This document shows positions 24,183-33,216 of a stretch of DNA of 64,000 nucleotides, piece after piece; within the stretch, counting starts at the first letter, position 1; every line of letters starts with the position of its first letter. Position numbers and translations under genes: made by a program. The DNA is from CBDCZY01 sp965224745. GTDB lineage: Bacteria > Pseudomonadota > Gammaproteobacteria > Methylococcales > Methylomonadaceae. The notes beneath the pieces were generated by a model. It ran no database searches. It was given only the letters and a program-made list of their open reading frames with translations, and was not told the origin of the DNA. Location: the NCBI GenBank assembly GCA_965224745.1, contig CBDCZY010000004.1:338400-402399 (forward strand). The letters are read 5' to 3'.

Positions 24183-25484
24183 ATGAAATTTATTCATACG
24201 TTTAACAATTTCTTGTCGCGATCAGTAGCTGATTACAAAATTGTTTTTTGCTTATCGATTTTGTATTGTAGTAATGGATTCGCCGAAACGGATTTAACTC
24301 CAGAGAGTGCTTTAAAGCAATATAAAGAACTTTTTTCACAACAGGAAAAGGGATTTGAGAAACAACGACAAGTCATTGTGGAACAGGGTAAAGAGATAGA
24401 TAAATTAAAGTCTCGATTAGACTCTTTATCTCCTAAAACATCAAAAGTGAAGGCATCGTCATCAAAAAAGAAACCTAATTTAGTTACTAGAAGAAAAACA
24501 GCAGGCACAATAACATTGCCAGACAAGCCTGTTGGAAATGCACCGCCTAAAACTGCTGAAGAAACACGTCCTCCTGAAATACCCAGGGTGAGTGACAATG
24601 TTGGAGGGGTTTTAACTAGAAAGGGTAACTTGGTGGTTGAGCCTTCTTTGCAATATTCATACACCGATAATAACCGGGTTTTTCTTGATGCTTTTACATT
24701 TCTACCTGCCATTGCAGTCGGTGTCATTGATATTCGACAAATTAAACGGCATAGTTTTTTTGGAAGTTTAGCGACACGTTATGGTGTTACAGATCGTTTA
24801 GAGTTGGAGTTCAGAGCCCCGTATGTATATCGAAATGATAGCCAGCGTTCTCGAGCTGTTAGCATAGGAATTGGTGAGGATGAAATTTTCAATGCTACTG
24901 GTAATGATATTGGTGATCTTGAATTTTCAGCGCGTTATCAATTAAATAAAGGAGGAGGTGGTTGGCCTGTTTTTGTTGGTAATATGATAACTACTATTCC
25001 AACAGGAAAAAGCCCTTTTGATATTGAATTTGTCCAATCAACTGCAGGAGCTGTATTTCCTACTGAATTGCCTACTGGTAGTGGTTATTTTAGTTTTCAA
25101 CCTAGCATTTCAGCTCTTTACCCCACTGATCCAGGCGTTTTTTTTGGTAATATAAGTTATAACTATAGCCTCGAAACTAATGAAAGCGTTGGTAGGGTTG
25201 ACCCTGGTGATGCGATTGGTGCAAGCTTTGGGATGGGGTTTGCGTTAAATGAACGTTCATCGTTTAGTCTGGGTTACTCTCATAAACATGTATTTAATTC
25301 CAAAATTAATGGACAAAATATAACAGGAAGTACATTAGATATTGGTCAACTATTAATTGGATATTCGTTTAAAGTTTCACCAAAAACCAATATTAATTTT
25401 TCTGTCGGGATTGGTGTAACTGATGATGCACAAGATGTTCGATTAAATATCAGGCTTCCAATGACATTTGATTTTCTATCATAA
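24183..25484 (+). CDS. FapF-like outer-membrane pore of a functional amyloid system
   Basis: 433 residues, close to the length of FapF. It has an N-terminal signal-like hydrophobic stretch (residues 18-34), a periplasmic coiled coil at about 41-83 (LFSQQEKGFEKQRQVIVEQG...), a basic/proline linker, and from ~145 a beta-barrel of the meta-pathway/phenol-degradation porin type with alternating aromatic strands, ending in a hydrophobic residue pattern typical of barrels. In Pseudomonas, FapF exports amyloid subunits. The FapD-like C39 peptidase and a repeat-rich secreted protein nearby support this. It is transcribed convergently with those genes rather than in one operon, which is unusual. Confidence 0.75.
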   Translation: MKFIHTFNNFLSRSVADYKIVFCLSILYCSNGFAETDLTPESALKQYKELFSQQEKGFEKQRQVIVEQGKEIDKLKSRLDSLSPKTSKVKASSSKKKPNLVTRRKTAGTITLPDKPVGNAPPKTAEETRPPEIPRVSDNVGGVLTRKGNLVVEPSLQYSYTDNNRVFLDAFTFLPAIAVGVIDIRQIKRHSFFGSLATRYGVTDRLELEFRAPYVYRNDSQRSRAVSIGIGEDEIFNATGNDIGDLEFSARYQLNKGGGGWPVFVGNMITTIPTGKSPFDIEFVQSTAGAVFPTELPTGSGYFSFQPSISALYPTDPGVFFGNISYNYSLETNESVGRVDPGDAIGASFGMGFALNERSSFSLGYSHKHVFNSKINGQNITGSTLDIGQLLIGYSFKVSPKTNINFSVGIGVTDDAQDVRLNIRLPMTFDFLS

Positions 25485-26037
25485 GTTTCTGATTAGACCG
25501 TTTTATAAGAGAAGCTAAGACATTTATAGTGTGGACTGCTTGTGAAAGGAGGCTATGCAAATTATAAATGCTTGGCTTAGTACCTGTTCAAGATCTTCAA
25601 CGAAACCGCCATTCATATTTGGCGGTGCTCGAAATCCTTATTTAGCCCATGAAAATAGCGGCTTATGCATTCTTCCATAACTATAGAGAAAGACATTTAA
25701 AGTAGACTTCGAATATTAATTTTCTCGAAAGCTTTGCCTGGGTCTAATGTCAATATTGAAGAGTAGGGGTATGGCGCCTTAATATGTGTTTTCTTGATTG
25801 ATCATTTGTTTTAGGGATTGAAGAGAAGTAAATCTAGAATTTTTCATAGTGCTAATCTTTATCAAAAATATCTGCACCATTGACTTGAGAAGAGGGCTTT
25901 CAAAAGGAATTTGATAAAGATAGATAGAGGTAAGAAGGAGAGTTATATTAAAATGATCATGTAAGAGCAGTTTCCATCTAACCAGCAACCTTTATTTGGG
26001 TTGACAATAGCTCATGGGGTTGAATATTATTTTTCGA
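25485..26037. other. Intergenic region between convergent amyloid genes
   Basis: AT-rich, no gene recognised. A short hairpin, ACCGCC-attcatattt-GGCGGT, lies at about 25607-25628 without a T-run. A 69-codon frame on the minus strand (25779-25988) has low-complexity composition and no ribosome binding site. Confidence 0.5.
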
Positions 26038-26529
26038 CTATTTAATTATTGTTGGCAAAATTATATTTCTGAATGTTTCGATATTACTGATATTAAAGTT
26101 GATATTTTTTAAATGACTAATGTCAATGTTAACTGTATTGACTGTTCTTATAACTTGATTGTCAAGGTTGTTCTGTATTACAGAATTTATCATTGCATTT
26201 GTGATATCTTTAGCTATGTTTAAGTCTCCATTTTTAATAAGGGGTATATTTGTTGGCAATTCAAATATAGATGAAAATATTTCGACGCCATTTCTGTAGA
26301 TTACTTTTTCAAAGCTAAAATCAATCACTATCCCGTTCGGCAAAGTGAACCCGCCCCGTATTGAATCCAATTCAGCATTAGAAGCTTTTTGCCATTCCTT
26401 ATTGATTCGGCTTTTATATAATTCATTTTCGTCAGCTAAAACATTCGAAGATAAACTTGATAGAAAACCGAACATAGAAAGAATTACACTTAAACCTGAT
26501 ATTCGAAAATAATGATAATATCTATTCAT
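26038..26529 (-). CDS. Small secreted protein of the Fap-like cluster
   Basis: About 163 residues from ATG 26529, chosen because AGGGGA lies 7 bases upstream; a longer frame overlaps the C39 gene. A signal peptide spans about residues 10-32 (FLSSLSSNVLA). The mature part starts with AELDSIRGGFTLPNGIVIDF, followed by isoleucine/asparagine-rich sequence (NSVIQNNLDNQVIRTVNTVN). The 'ELDxxRGGF' block recalls the EELDxxRG block in the protein two genes upstream. Function is unknown. The Asn-rich C-terminus and position after the FapD-like peptidase suggest a role in, or as part of, the fibre. Confidence 0.65.
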   Translation of the reverse strand: MNRYYHYFRISGLSVILSMFGFLSSLSSNVLADENELYKSRINKEWQKASNAELDSIRGGFTLPNGIVIDFSFEKVIYRNGVEIFSSIFELPTNIPLIKNGDLNIAKDITNAMINSVIQNNLDNQVIRTVNTVNIDISHLKNINFNISNIETFRNIILPTIIK

Positions 26530-26548
26530 TCTGATATCCCCTGCTGTT

Positions 26549-27268
26549 TTAAAAGTCATTTACAATTGGTTGTAACAGGTTAAATGAAGATAAGCTTGAG
26601 CGATCCACCACAGTTTCTAAATGAGCCTTGACTATGAATTCCCATTCAGTTTTGTTCTGAAAATGGTTGGCTGCAACATCCAGTTTGTCATAGATAAAGA
26701 ATAAAATACGATGATCCCACATGTCTTCAAATTTATTTCTGGGAATGATTTTGATTCCAACAGCAGGATCCCCTACTAATACTTCTCGTTTTGTAATGCC
26801 CTTAATAATGATAAAGTGCATATAACCTTTATTATTAATGATGGTTATAGCTGGTACATTGGTACGAATAAGTTGATCCAGATTGATCTTAAAGCCGGCA
26901 GATCGGTAACCCCTTCTATGTAGGTATAACTTCATATCTAATAAGGAAAACCCTTTTTCTTGAATTTTTTGCTGATTTCCATTTTCATACATATCTTTAA
27001 ATACACTTTGCTCATTCACTACATCTTCATAATGGAAAGATAGTAGACTCGCTAATGCTGATGAGCCACAACTAAAATCATATTGTTGTTTATAAATAGT
27101 TTTGAATTGACGACCTTTAAAACTTGTTATAGGTATGTGAAAATTTCCCCCGCCAGCCATACCATTAAAGTTTCCACCACTTGCAATACCATTTAGGTCA
27201 ACAGCCTCAACCCTGTTGTTTGTTAGTGGTAAAAAAAATAATGAAAAAAGAAGTAATATGTTTTTCAT
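26549..27268 (-). CDS. FapD-like periplasmic C39-family cysteine peptidase
   Basis: 239 residues with a signal peptide (residues 1-22). The C39 catalytic set is present: Q61, C67 (in QQYDFSCGSSALASLL), H151 (KGYMHFIIIKG) and D167 (VLVGDPAVG). There is no ABC transporter domain, as in FapD of the Fap operon, where the peptidase is needed for export or maturation of amyloid. A glycine-rich stretch (IASGGNFNGMAGGGNFH) just after the signal peptide is unusual and resembles a substrate-like or linker segment. It lies in a minus-strand operon with three small secreted proteins. Confidence 0.85.
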   Translation of the reverse strand: MKNILLLFSLFFLPLTNNRVEAVDLNGIASGGNFNGMAGGGNFHIPITSFKGRQFKTIYKQQYDFSCGSSALASLLSFHYEDVVNEQSVFKDMYENGNQQKIQEKGFSLLDMKLYLHRRGYRSAGFKINLDQLIRTNVPAITIINNKGYMHFIIIKGITKREVLVGDPAVGIKIIPRNKFEDMWDHRILFFIYDKLDVAANHFQNKTEWEFIVKAHLETVVDRSSLSSFNLLQPIVNDF

Positions 27269-27292
27269 ATCTCATCAAATAGTAAAAGTCTA

Positions 27293-27655
27293 TTAAAATA
27301 AAAGATTTATATTAACAAGCGTTGCATCTTGTATAAGGACATTATTGCCCGTATTTTGAATGACAGAAATAAAACCATTCGCCTCTGTAAATGATCCATG
27401 AGCTATTATATTGGAACCAGTTACATTATCAGTCGCTATGTTGCCACTCAATACTCCATCAACATTCAAATTGTTATAAGTGGTTATGTCTACTACACCT
27501 CCCATACCACGCTCTTGATCTAATTCTTCAGGTAAAACCGCTTGATTTAGTTCTAACCACATCGCAGCTTGTAACTTTTCTGCTTTAACTATATGAACTT
27601 GAGTCATTAGCAAAAAAAGCAGAACTGTATAAAAACCTCTCTGTACTTTTGTCAT
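27293..27655 (-). CDS. Small secreted FapE/FapC-like protein
   Basis: About 120 residues from ATG 27655, which has AAGGAG 7 bases upstream; the longer frame from 27688 is less likely. The signal peptide ends around VHIVKA. The mature part has LPEELDQERGMGGVVDIT and then a beta/Asn-Gly-rich region ending VIQNTGNNVLIQDATLVNIN. The N-G/N-N-x-hydrophobic pattern resembles amyloid or curli-type repeat strands. It is probably a secreted fibre component or chaperone substrate. I infer the link to Fap from the neighbours. Confidence 0.65.
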   Translation of the reverse strand: MTKVQRGFYTVLLFLLMTQVHIVKAEKLQAAMWLELNQAVLPEELDQERGMGGVVDITTYNNLNVDGVLSGNIATDNVTGSNIIAHGSFTEANGFISVIQNTGNNVLIQDATLVNINLLF

Positions 27656-27742
27656 AATGTTCTCCTTATTAAAAGTGGTTTTAAACAATGAGCAATTACT
27701 GGTGAACTAAAGTTCACCAGTAATCCATTCACTTAAACATAA

Positions 27743-28366
27743 TTACTGATTAACATTTACATTACCCTGGAAAGATACCTGTTGTTGCGCTAAAGAATTA
27801 GCTCCATTGTTCATGACGGTTTGGTTGATACCTGCTGCTCCGTTAAAAGAGTTATCTATATTATTGCTCACTGCTTGAACCGCAAGAAGACTATGTTTTA
27901 GAGTATTGCCAGTTACCGTTCCATCCAGATATGAGTCGTTTACCTTGTAGTTAGCTGTCGCAATACCGCCATTATTAGCTGATGCGGTACCTGTTCCACC
28001 TGCACTAGAATAGCTGTTGTCAGAATTATCAGTCAGGCTGTTGTCAGAATTATCAGTCAAACTGTTATCTGATTTATCAGTCACGCTGTTGTCAGAATTA
28101 TCAGTCAAACTGTTGTCTGATTTATCAGTCAATCTGTTATCTGATTTATCAGTCAGGCTGTTGTCAGAATTATTGGTGTTATCCGTAGTAGCCGTTGAAT
28201 GTTTATTGGCTGATGACGATCCTGTACCCTTGCTAATAGAAAATGCGCTAGCTTTTTGGCCTTTACCACTATATCCATGATGCTTTGAATTTGCCCATGC
28301 GCTGGTTGTAGTACCTAAAACAATCGCTATGCTTGCGACAAGTATTTTTTTATTAAAATTTTTCAT
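27743..28366 (-). CDS. Repeat-rich secreted protein, candidate functional amyloid subunit
   Basis: 207 residues. A signal peptide at 1-25 ends TSAWA. Residues 69-116 are six tandem 8-residue repeats of the form N-S-L-T-D-(K/N)-S-D. The C-terminal third is rich in Asn, Gln, Gly and Ser and ends AQQQVSFQGNVNVNQ, like the Gln/Asn repeats of Fap or curli subunits. No cysteine. ATG is preceded by GGAGTT. It is the first gene of the minus-strand operon and divergent from the OmpR-type regulator. Fibre formation is inferred from composition and context. Confidence 0.65.
   Translation of the reverse strand: MKNFNKKILVASIAIVLGTTTSAWANSKHHGYSGKGQKASAFSISKGTGSSSANKHSTATTDNTNNSDNSLTDKSDNRLTDKSDNSLTDNSDNSVTDKSDNSLTDNSDNSLTDNSDNSYSSAGGTGTASANNGGIATANYKVNDSYLDGTVTGNTLKHSLLAVQAVSNNIDNSFNGAAGINQTVMNNGANSLAQQQVSFQGNVNVNQ
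28019..28162. repeat. 24-bp tandem repeat array (six units) inside the amyloid candidate gene
   Basis: Six head-to-tail 24-bp units (core CTGTTGTCAGAATTATCAGT on the plus strand, with Asn/Lys codon variants) encode the 8-residue repeats. The near identity at DNA level suggests copy number could change by slippage or recombination. Confidence 0.85.
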
Positions 28367-28743
28367 GACATTAACTCCAAATATAATTACAAATCACCAG
28401 ATCATTTTTGTTTGATGCTGATGGATAGAAAAGCGTTTGTTGCAATACGAAGATCAGCAATTTACGCAGCTTCAGTTTGTTCTAATTTGGGCTTAAATTT
28501 CAATCAAGAGAATATTAAAATCAACTTAAAATACCTAAAATTTGGTTTTTTTAGTATCCCATTGAGAGTTATTTGGGTCGATCAAGAATGGACTTTAGAA
28601 CAATATTCAGAGTAATACTATCAATGTAGTATGTTTGTGCACTCTAAGTTTTCTGTGGTTTTATTCATATAGGGCAGTTTCTTTATTTTGAGTTGCACTT
28701 ACAAATTGAATTTAGGGTATAAAATAAAGAGGTGATTTAATTT
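28367..28743. promoter_or_regulatory. Divergent promoter region between amyloid operon and its regulator
   Basis: 377 AT-rich bases between two divergent genes; both promoters must lie here. I could not pick out a convincing operator repeat. A 67-codon plus-strand frame in it (28412-28615) has no recognisable content. Confidence 0.4.
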
Positions 28744-29577
28744 ATGTTTATTATCCATAAGGTAATGTTAGTATCTATTGACAATTATATTCATGGTCTG
28801 GTTGAAGGATATTGTGTTGCTAATCAATTGATACTAGAAATTTTTTTAAAAGAGAGAGTATTTCATTCTAAAGATATCAATAAGGATTTTCATGTAATTA
28901 TTATTGATGCACGAAAACCAGATTCAAGATTAACAAAGTCGAACCTCAGTGAGTTACAACAGATAAGTGCTGGCTACCATATTCCAGTTTGTGTTATAGG
29001 AGATCCTGAAACCAATTGTTTAAAACTAACAGACTCATCGATAGACTGTTTTTTTAAAGAACCTATATTGGAGCAATTGGATAACTATTTCCGAATTCAT
29101 TTTAAATTTAATTCCCATCCTTTTCCTGATAGAAGAGACAGGGAAAGAAGAGCTAGAGAAAGAAGAGATTTGTTGGAGCGTAATTCTTTTTTTAACTTAG
29201 AAACGCCTGATTTATCACACAGTAACGATAATATTTCTGCTACCCCAACAAAAGCCAGACACTGTTATAACCTTGGTCCATTTAAAATTGACATGAACTG
29301 TAACTCAGTTTTATTTATGGGTAAAGATTTAGGCCTGACTTATAAAGAGTTTAAACTCTTTAGTTTTCTTGCAACTGATGTTGATCGGGTTTTCCGTTCT
29401 GACGAAATTATTGAACACCTATGGTCTGAAACTTATCGTGCAAATAAATCTGATTTATATCAGTATATGCATTTGTTGCGTAAGAAAATAGAAAAAGACC
29501 CCGAGCGACCGCAATGGATTCTAACTATTAAAAGAGTTGGATACAGACTTAGTTTAACGCCTGCGTTGAACAGGTAG
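28744..29577 (+). CDS. OmpR-type winged-helix transcriptional regulator with degenerate receiver domain
   Basis: 277 residues. The N-terminal ~120 look like a receiver fold (VIIIDARKP resembles the strand with the phospho-aspartate), but the acidic pocket is incomplete. An unusual basic linker follows (PDRRDRERRARERRD). The C-terminal ~100 are a Trans_reg_C winged helix: LGLTYKEFKLFSFLATDVDR, then VRLH-like RKKIEKDPERPQWILTIKRV ending in GYRL. It is divergent from the amyloid operon across a 377-base gap, so it probably controls it. No histidine kinase is nearby. Confidence 0.85.
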   Translation: MFIIHKVMLVSIDNYIHGLVEGYCVANQLILEIFLKERVFHSKDINKDFHVIIIDARKPDSRLTKSNLSELQQISAGYHIPVCVIGDPETNCLKLTDSSIDCFFKEPILEQLDNYFRIHFKFNSHPFPDRRDRERRARERRDLLERNSFFNLETPDLSHSNDNISATPTKARHCYNLGPFKIDMNCNSVLFMGKDLGLTYKEFKLFSFLATDVDRVFRSDEIIEHLWSETYRANKSDLYQYMHLLRKKIEKDPERPQWILTIKRVGYRLSLTPALNR

Positions 29578-30304
29578 GAATGGGAATGAAATAATGTCAG
29601 AAGCGGACTCAGGTTTTCTGTCCATATTCAGTTGCATAGCGTAACTTCTTATTTTTCACAGGTAGCGGTTTGCAGAATGTCAGCCAGCGAAGGAATCTAG
29701 TTCGCGTTTAATGTGCGATCAAGCAGGTATTTCCAGAACGAAATCCCGTGTTTGCGAGGTTTTTTTTAAGCTGGCAAAGGTGCCGCTGCATTGTCGACCC
29801 GTTTTTCTTCGGGTGTTTCCACTGATTTTGTGCCTCTTAACGTAATCTCGAATATCCCGCTCACTGATGTCGCTGTGCAAGGGAATCTCCGGACGCGGAA
29901 TAAGTCATGCTGGTTGTTGCCCATACGTGTTTCATACTCAGTATGCGTTACAATAGAGCTGATGAAACTGTGCTTTCAAATGATCGGCCAGGATAGGGTC
30001 AGGTGCTTTTTTATAGATTTTCAAAGCTACCCATTGTCGATTCTGTTTGCTAGTCCATCTAGCTTGACTTGAAATTGTGTTTTCGGGTCTTCTTTTCCAG
30101 TGTATGAATTTCATATTCCAATTGCTCAATGCGATCTGATAGCCATTGGACTAGCTCTAGGAGCGCATCGATGAGTGGCGTGGTTAGCACGTCTAGAATT
30201 ATTTGGGAATGTAGTTTAGTACATTCTCTTTTCAATTGCTTCTTAGATTCAACTCATAATTGCAATCGAGTAAGATTGGCTTTCATAGTCCAGTAGACAT
30301 AGTT
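29578..30304. other. Gene-free gap holding transposase debris
   Basis: The only content I can identify in this 727-base gap between the regulator and feoC is the decayed IS66-like transposase listed next. Confidence 0.6.
29640..30240 (-). pseudogene. Decayed IS66-like transposase remnant
   Basis: Minus-strand pieces in shifting frames match the C-terminus of a transposase group (RPEIPLHxxxSExDIRxxVxxxKxS, TRRETGRQCSGTFASLKKT and RDFVLEIPA-like FWDYL region). Further upstream come VQWLSDRIEQLEYEI and KIYKKAPDPILADHLKAQF. Several frameshifts and an internal deletion make it non-functional. Confidence 0.5.
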
Positions 30305-30532
30305 TTAATTCGAATTAATCCACTGATAAATTTCAATTGTTTCCGGTTCACAACTGGAACAACCGCTACCGCATTGCGTTCCCGCGGGAAGCTGCCGGAT
30401 TTTCCCTTTTTGACTTAAGGTTCTGAGCATGTTGCGAGCTACTTCGGGTTCGAGTTTAAAATTGGCACATATCTCTTTCAGAGGGGCTTGCCCTCGTACT
30501 TGGATATAATTTCGTAAATCACGCAGAATCAT
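30305..30532 (-). CDS. feoC: FeoC-like [Fe-S]-dependent regulator of ferrous iron uptake
   Basis: 75 residues with a winged-helix N-terminus (LRDLRNYIQVRGQAPLKEI) and a four-cysteine loop CGSGCSSC plus an upstream Cys. By family knowledge the loop can bind an iron-sulfur cluster, and FeoC regulates or protects FeoB. It lies two bases downstream of the feoB stop, in a feoA-feoB-feoC operon on the minus strand. Confidence 0.9.
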   Translation of the reverse strand: MILRDLRNYIQVRGQAPLKEICANFKLEPEVARNMLRTLSQKGKIRQLPAGTQCGSGCSSCEPETIEIYQWINSN

Positions 30533-30534
30533 CG

Positions 30535-32910
30535 TTACTTGCAGCAGTTACGATGAGGGAAATTAGTTTTTTCAGTGGCCCCTGTTTCGGTTAATGGCTG
30601 ACCCTGAATGAGGTTTAAATGGGCTAGGTGACGTCTCCCAGCCAAATATAACGACAAATAAACCAGACCAAAGAACGCAATGATGATAGTAATCCACATT
30701 GCAGATTGCTGAGGGTGCAGCGAATAGGTGGCGGACTGATAAAATAATGTGGAGACCATATAGGCAAGGCCAGTGGTCCAGGCAATCGCAAACCACATCC
30801 AACGAGAGCCTGCTTCCCTTTGAACGGCCGACGTTGCGGCGACACACGGAAAGTACAATAAGATAAACAATAAATAAGCGAAAGCGCCAATAGCACCATC
30901 AAACCTTTTTTCCATCGCGCCGAATGTGGCCACTGAAACTTCCTGCTCTTCGGCAGCAGCTTTTTGATCGTTCGCACTTAGTAAGACAGATAAACCCAGC
31001 GGATCCAATATCAAATCGAGCGAGTCTTTGAGATTGTCGGGAATAGTTTTTAACGAATCTATCAGGGCCGTTTTTAGTTCAAAAGGTTCGTTATTTTCGG
31101 GGCTGGGTTGATCCAGTTGGGAATAGGTAGCATCCAGTGTGCCAACGACAACCTCTTTCGCTAAAATGCCAGTGAATATGCCAACCGTTGCAGGCCAATT
31201 ATCTTCATGGATACCGAACGGCTCAAAAATAGGCGTCATTTTTTTGCTGATTTCGCTGAGTACTGATTGTTGCGTGTTCTCATTATTAAAACTGCCATCG
31301 ATACCCCATGCACTCAGCACATTGATGACCATGACCATAATAACGATATAACGTCCTGCGTCTGAAATAAAGCCTTTGAGTCTGAGCCAAGTATGTAACA
31401 GCAAGCTCTTTAAACTAGGTAATTGATAGGTAGGTAATTGCAGCAAAAATGCTTCCGGTTCACCTTGCAGTAAAGTAGATTTTAGAAGAAAACCAGTGAA
31501 AATGGCCGCTGCGATACCCACTAAGTACAACAAAAAGACGATGTTTTGCCCGTTGTGCTGAAAAAAAGCGGCAGCAAACAACGCATAAACTGACAATCTG
31601 GCGCCGCAAGACATGAAAGGTGACATCATGATGGTTATGATTCTTTCTCGTTCCACCTCCATCGTTCTTGCCGCCATAATGCCAGGCACGTTACAGCCAA
31701 AGCCTACGATTAATGGCACGAAGGCTTTGCCGGGAAGACCTATTCTGCGCATGAAACGTTCCATCACAAAAGCCGCTCGTGCCATGTAGCCAGAATCTTC
31801 CAGGAAAGACAGAAATAAATATAAAAACCCGATGATAGGGATAAAAGTAGCCACTACTTGAATACCGCCACCCAAACCTTTGGAGAGCAGCGTATTGAGC
31901 CATAGTGGTAAGCCTAAATCGTTCAGCCAGGCACCTAAACCATCAACCAATAACGCACCTGTGGCCTGATCAAAAAAATCGATGAAAGCACCACCCAGGT
32001 TAATGGTAAAAGAAAACATCAGGTAGATAGCGAATAAAAAAATTGGAATGCCTAACCAGCGGTTGAGAACCACGGTATCAATCGCATCAGAAAAGGTATT
32101 GCTTGATGAACTGGTCTTTTGAACAACATTATTGGCAATGGAATGCGCTATTTCAAAGCGTTGATCAGCAATCAATAAATCAACGCTTTCATCGTACTCA
32201 CTTTCTATCGATTGTTTTAGCTCAGCTATTTTAGCTGCAATTTGAGGGGTGTCAGATAATTCTTCAATGGCTTCACCTGATAACCATTGCAATCGATCCC
32301 ATCGGGTCGATCCAGTCATTGATATTGGGTTTTCCTGGGAGATGTAGTCGTCAAGAGTCGTTATTGCTGCTTCTATATCTGGTTGATAATGCAACTGATT
32401 AGAAGCGGGTATCTGCTTATGATCCAATAACTTCGCTTTCAAAGTATCGATGCCCTGATGACGTTTAGCCACCATAGGGATGACTGGACAACCGAGCGCA
32501 TCAGCCAGCTGCTCCCTATTAATCTCCCAACCCTGGAGGTCTGCCAGATCCATCATATTGAGTACCACGATAACCGGGCAGTCCATTTCCAGTAGTTGTA
32601 GTGTTAAATAGAGACTTCTTTCCAAGCTTGAGGCATCAATGATATTGATGATTATTTCAGCTTCTTTAGCAAGCAAAAAACGACAGGTAATTTGCTCATC
32701 GATGGAAGTGTGGTCGTTATCAAGTGAGTAAGTTCCAGGCAAATCAATTAACTTGAACTGTTTCTCACCCATCATAAATTGGCCTTCCTTTTTTTCAACA
32801 GTAACGCCTGGCCAATTACCAGTTCTTTGATGCGCACCCGTTAGGTCGTTGAAAAGGGTCGTTTTCCCTGAGTTAGGGTTGCCGATGACGGCTACGGTTC
32901 GAGAATTCAT
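30535..32910 (-). CDS. feoB: Ferrous iron transporter FeoB
   Basis: 791 residues. The N-terminal G domain has G1 GNPNSGKTTLF, G3 DLPGTYSL and G4 NMMD. A GDI-like spacer (residues ~170-280) follows, then the membrane domain with two Gate motifs (GFGCNVPGIMAARTM near 405 and LYFPCVAATSA near 690). It takes up Fe(II) across the inner membrane. Length is within the family range and no defects are seen. It sits between feoA (13 bases upstream) and feoC. Confidence 0.97.
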   Translation of the reverse strand: MNSRTVAVIGNPNSGKTTLFNDLTGAHQRTGNWPGVTVEKKEGQFMMGEKQFKLIDLPGTYSLDNDHTSIDEQITCRFLLAKEAEIIINIIDASSLERSLYLTLQLLEMDCPVIVVLNMMDLADLQGWEINREQLADALGCPVIPMVAKRHQGIDTLKAKLLDHKQIPASNQLHYQPDIEAAITTLDDYISQENPISMTGSTRWDRLQWLSGEAIEELSDTPQIAAKIAELKQSIESEYDESVDLLIADQRFEIAHSIANNVVQKTSSSSNTFSDAIDTVVLNRWLGIPIFLFAIYLMFSFTINLGGAFIDFFDQATGALLVDGLGAWLNDLGLPLWLNTLLSKGLGGGIQVVATFIPIIGFLYLFLSFLEDSGYMARAAFVMERFMRRIGLPGKAFVPLIVGFGCNVPGIMAARTMEVERERIITIMMSPFMSCGARLSVYALFAAAFFQHNGQNIVFLLYLVGIAAAIFTGFLLKSTLLQGEPEAFLLQLPTYQLPSLKSLLLHTWLRLKGFISDAGRYIVIMVMVINVLSAWGIDGSFNNENTQQSVLSEISKKMTPIFEPFGIHEDNWPATVGIFTGILAKEVVVGTLDATYSQLDQPSPENNEPFELKTALIDSLKTIPDNLKDSLDLILDPLGLSVLLSANDQKAAAEEQEVSVATFGAMEKRFDGAIGAFAYLLFILLYFPCVAATSAVQREAGSRWMWFAIAWTTGLAYMVSTLFYQSATYSLHPQQSAMWITIIIAFFGLVYLSLYLAGRRHLAHLNLIQGQPLTETGATEKTNFPHRNCCK

Positions 32911-32923
32911 CGAAGCAAAGCCG

Positions 32924-33169
32924 TTAAATTTGCGACACCATAATTTGCCTGGCGATATCCTTGCTGATGGCTAATCGGTTGGACGCATGAGCAACTAAAA
33001 CGGATCCCGAAAGATTGCGGAGTACTCTGCAGGAAGTCCCTATATTTAAACCCATACTGAGCAGGCGTTTTTTAGTTTTATTCTCAGCCAAAATATGAGA
33101 AAGTCCAACCCATTGCCCTGGGCGCGTATCACTCAGAGAGAAAATATAATTTTTGGTTACATCTTTCAT
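32924..33169 (-). CDS. feoA: Ferrous iron transport protein FeoA
   Basis: 81 residues, an SH3-like beta-barrel. Recognised by MGLNIGTSCRVLRNLSGSVLV and the C-terminal GRLAI-like NRLAISKDIA with the gene order feoA-feoB-feoC. It supports FeoB activity at the cytoplasmic face. It is the first gene of the operon, about 45 bases downstream of a Fur-box-like site. Confidence 0.93.
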   Translation of the reverse strand: MKDVTKNYIFSLSDTRPGQWVGLSHILAENKTKKRLLSMGLNIGTSCRVLRNLSGSVLVAHASNRLAISKDIARQIMVSQI

Positions 33170-33216
33170 GGCATTAAGCCCTTAAAGTTCAGATAATTAG
33201 GTTTTAATAATATTAA

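Noticed and set aside
25779..25988. 69-codon minus-strand ORF between the amyloid genes
   Set aside because: Low complexity, no signal or domain, and no ribosome binding site.
28019..28162. CRISPR-like array
   Set aside because: Regular 24-bp repeats are contiguous without spacers and encode an in-frame protein repeat.
28017..28280. Plus-strand ORF with LSELSVKLLSDLSV repeats
   Set aside because: It is the mirror of the tandem repeat in the secreted amyloid candidate on the other strand. It has no ribosome binding site and no independent content.
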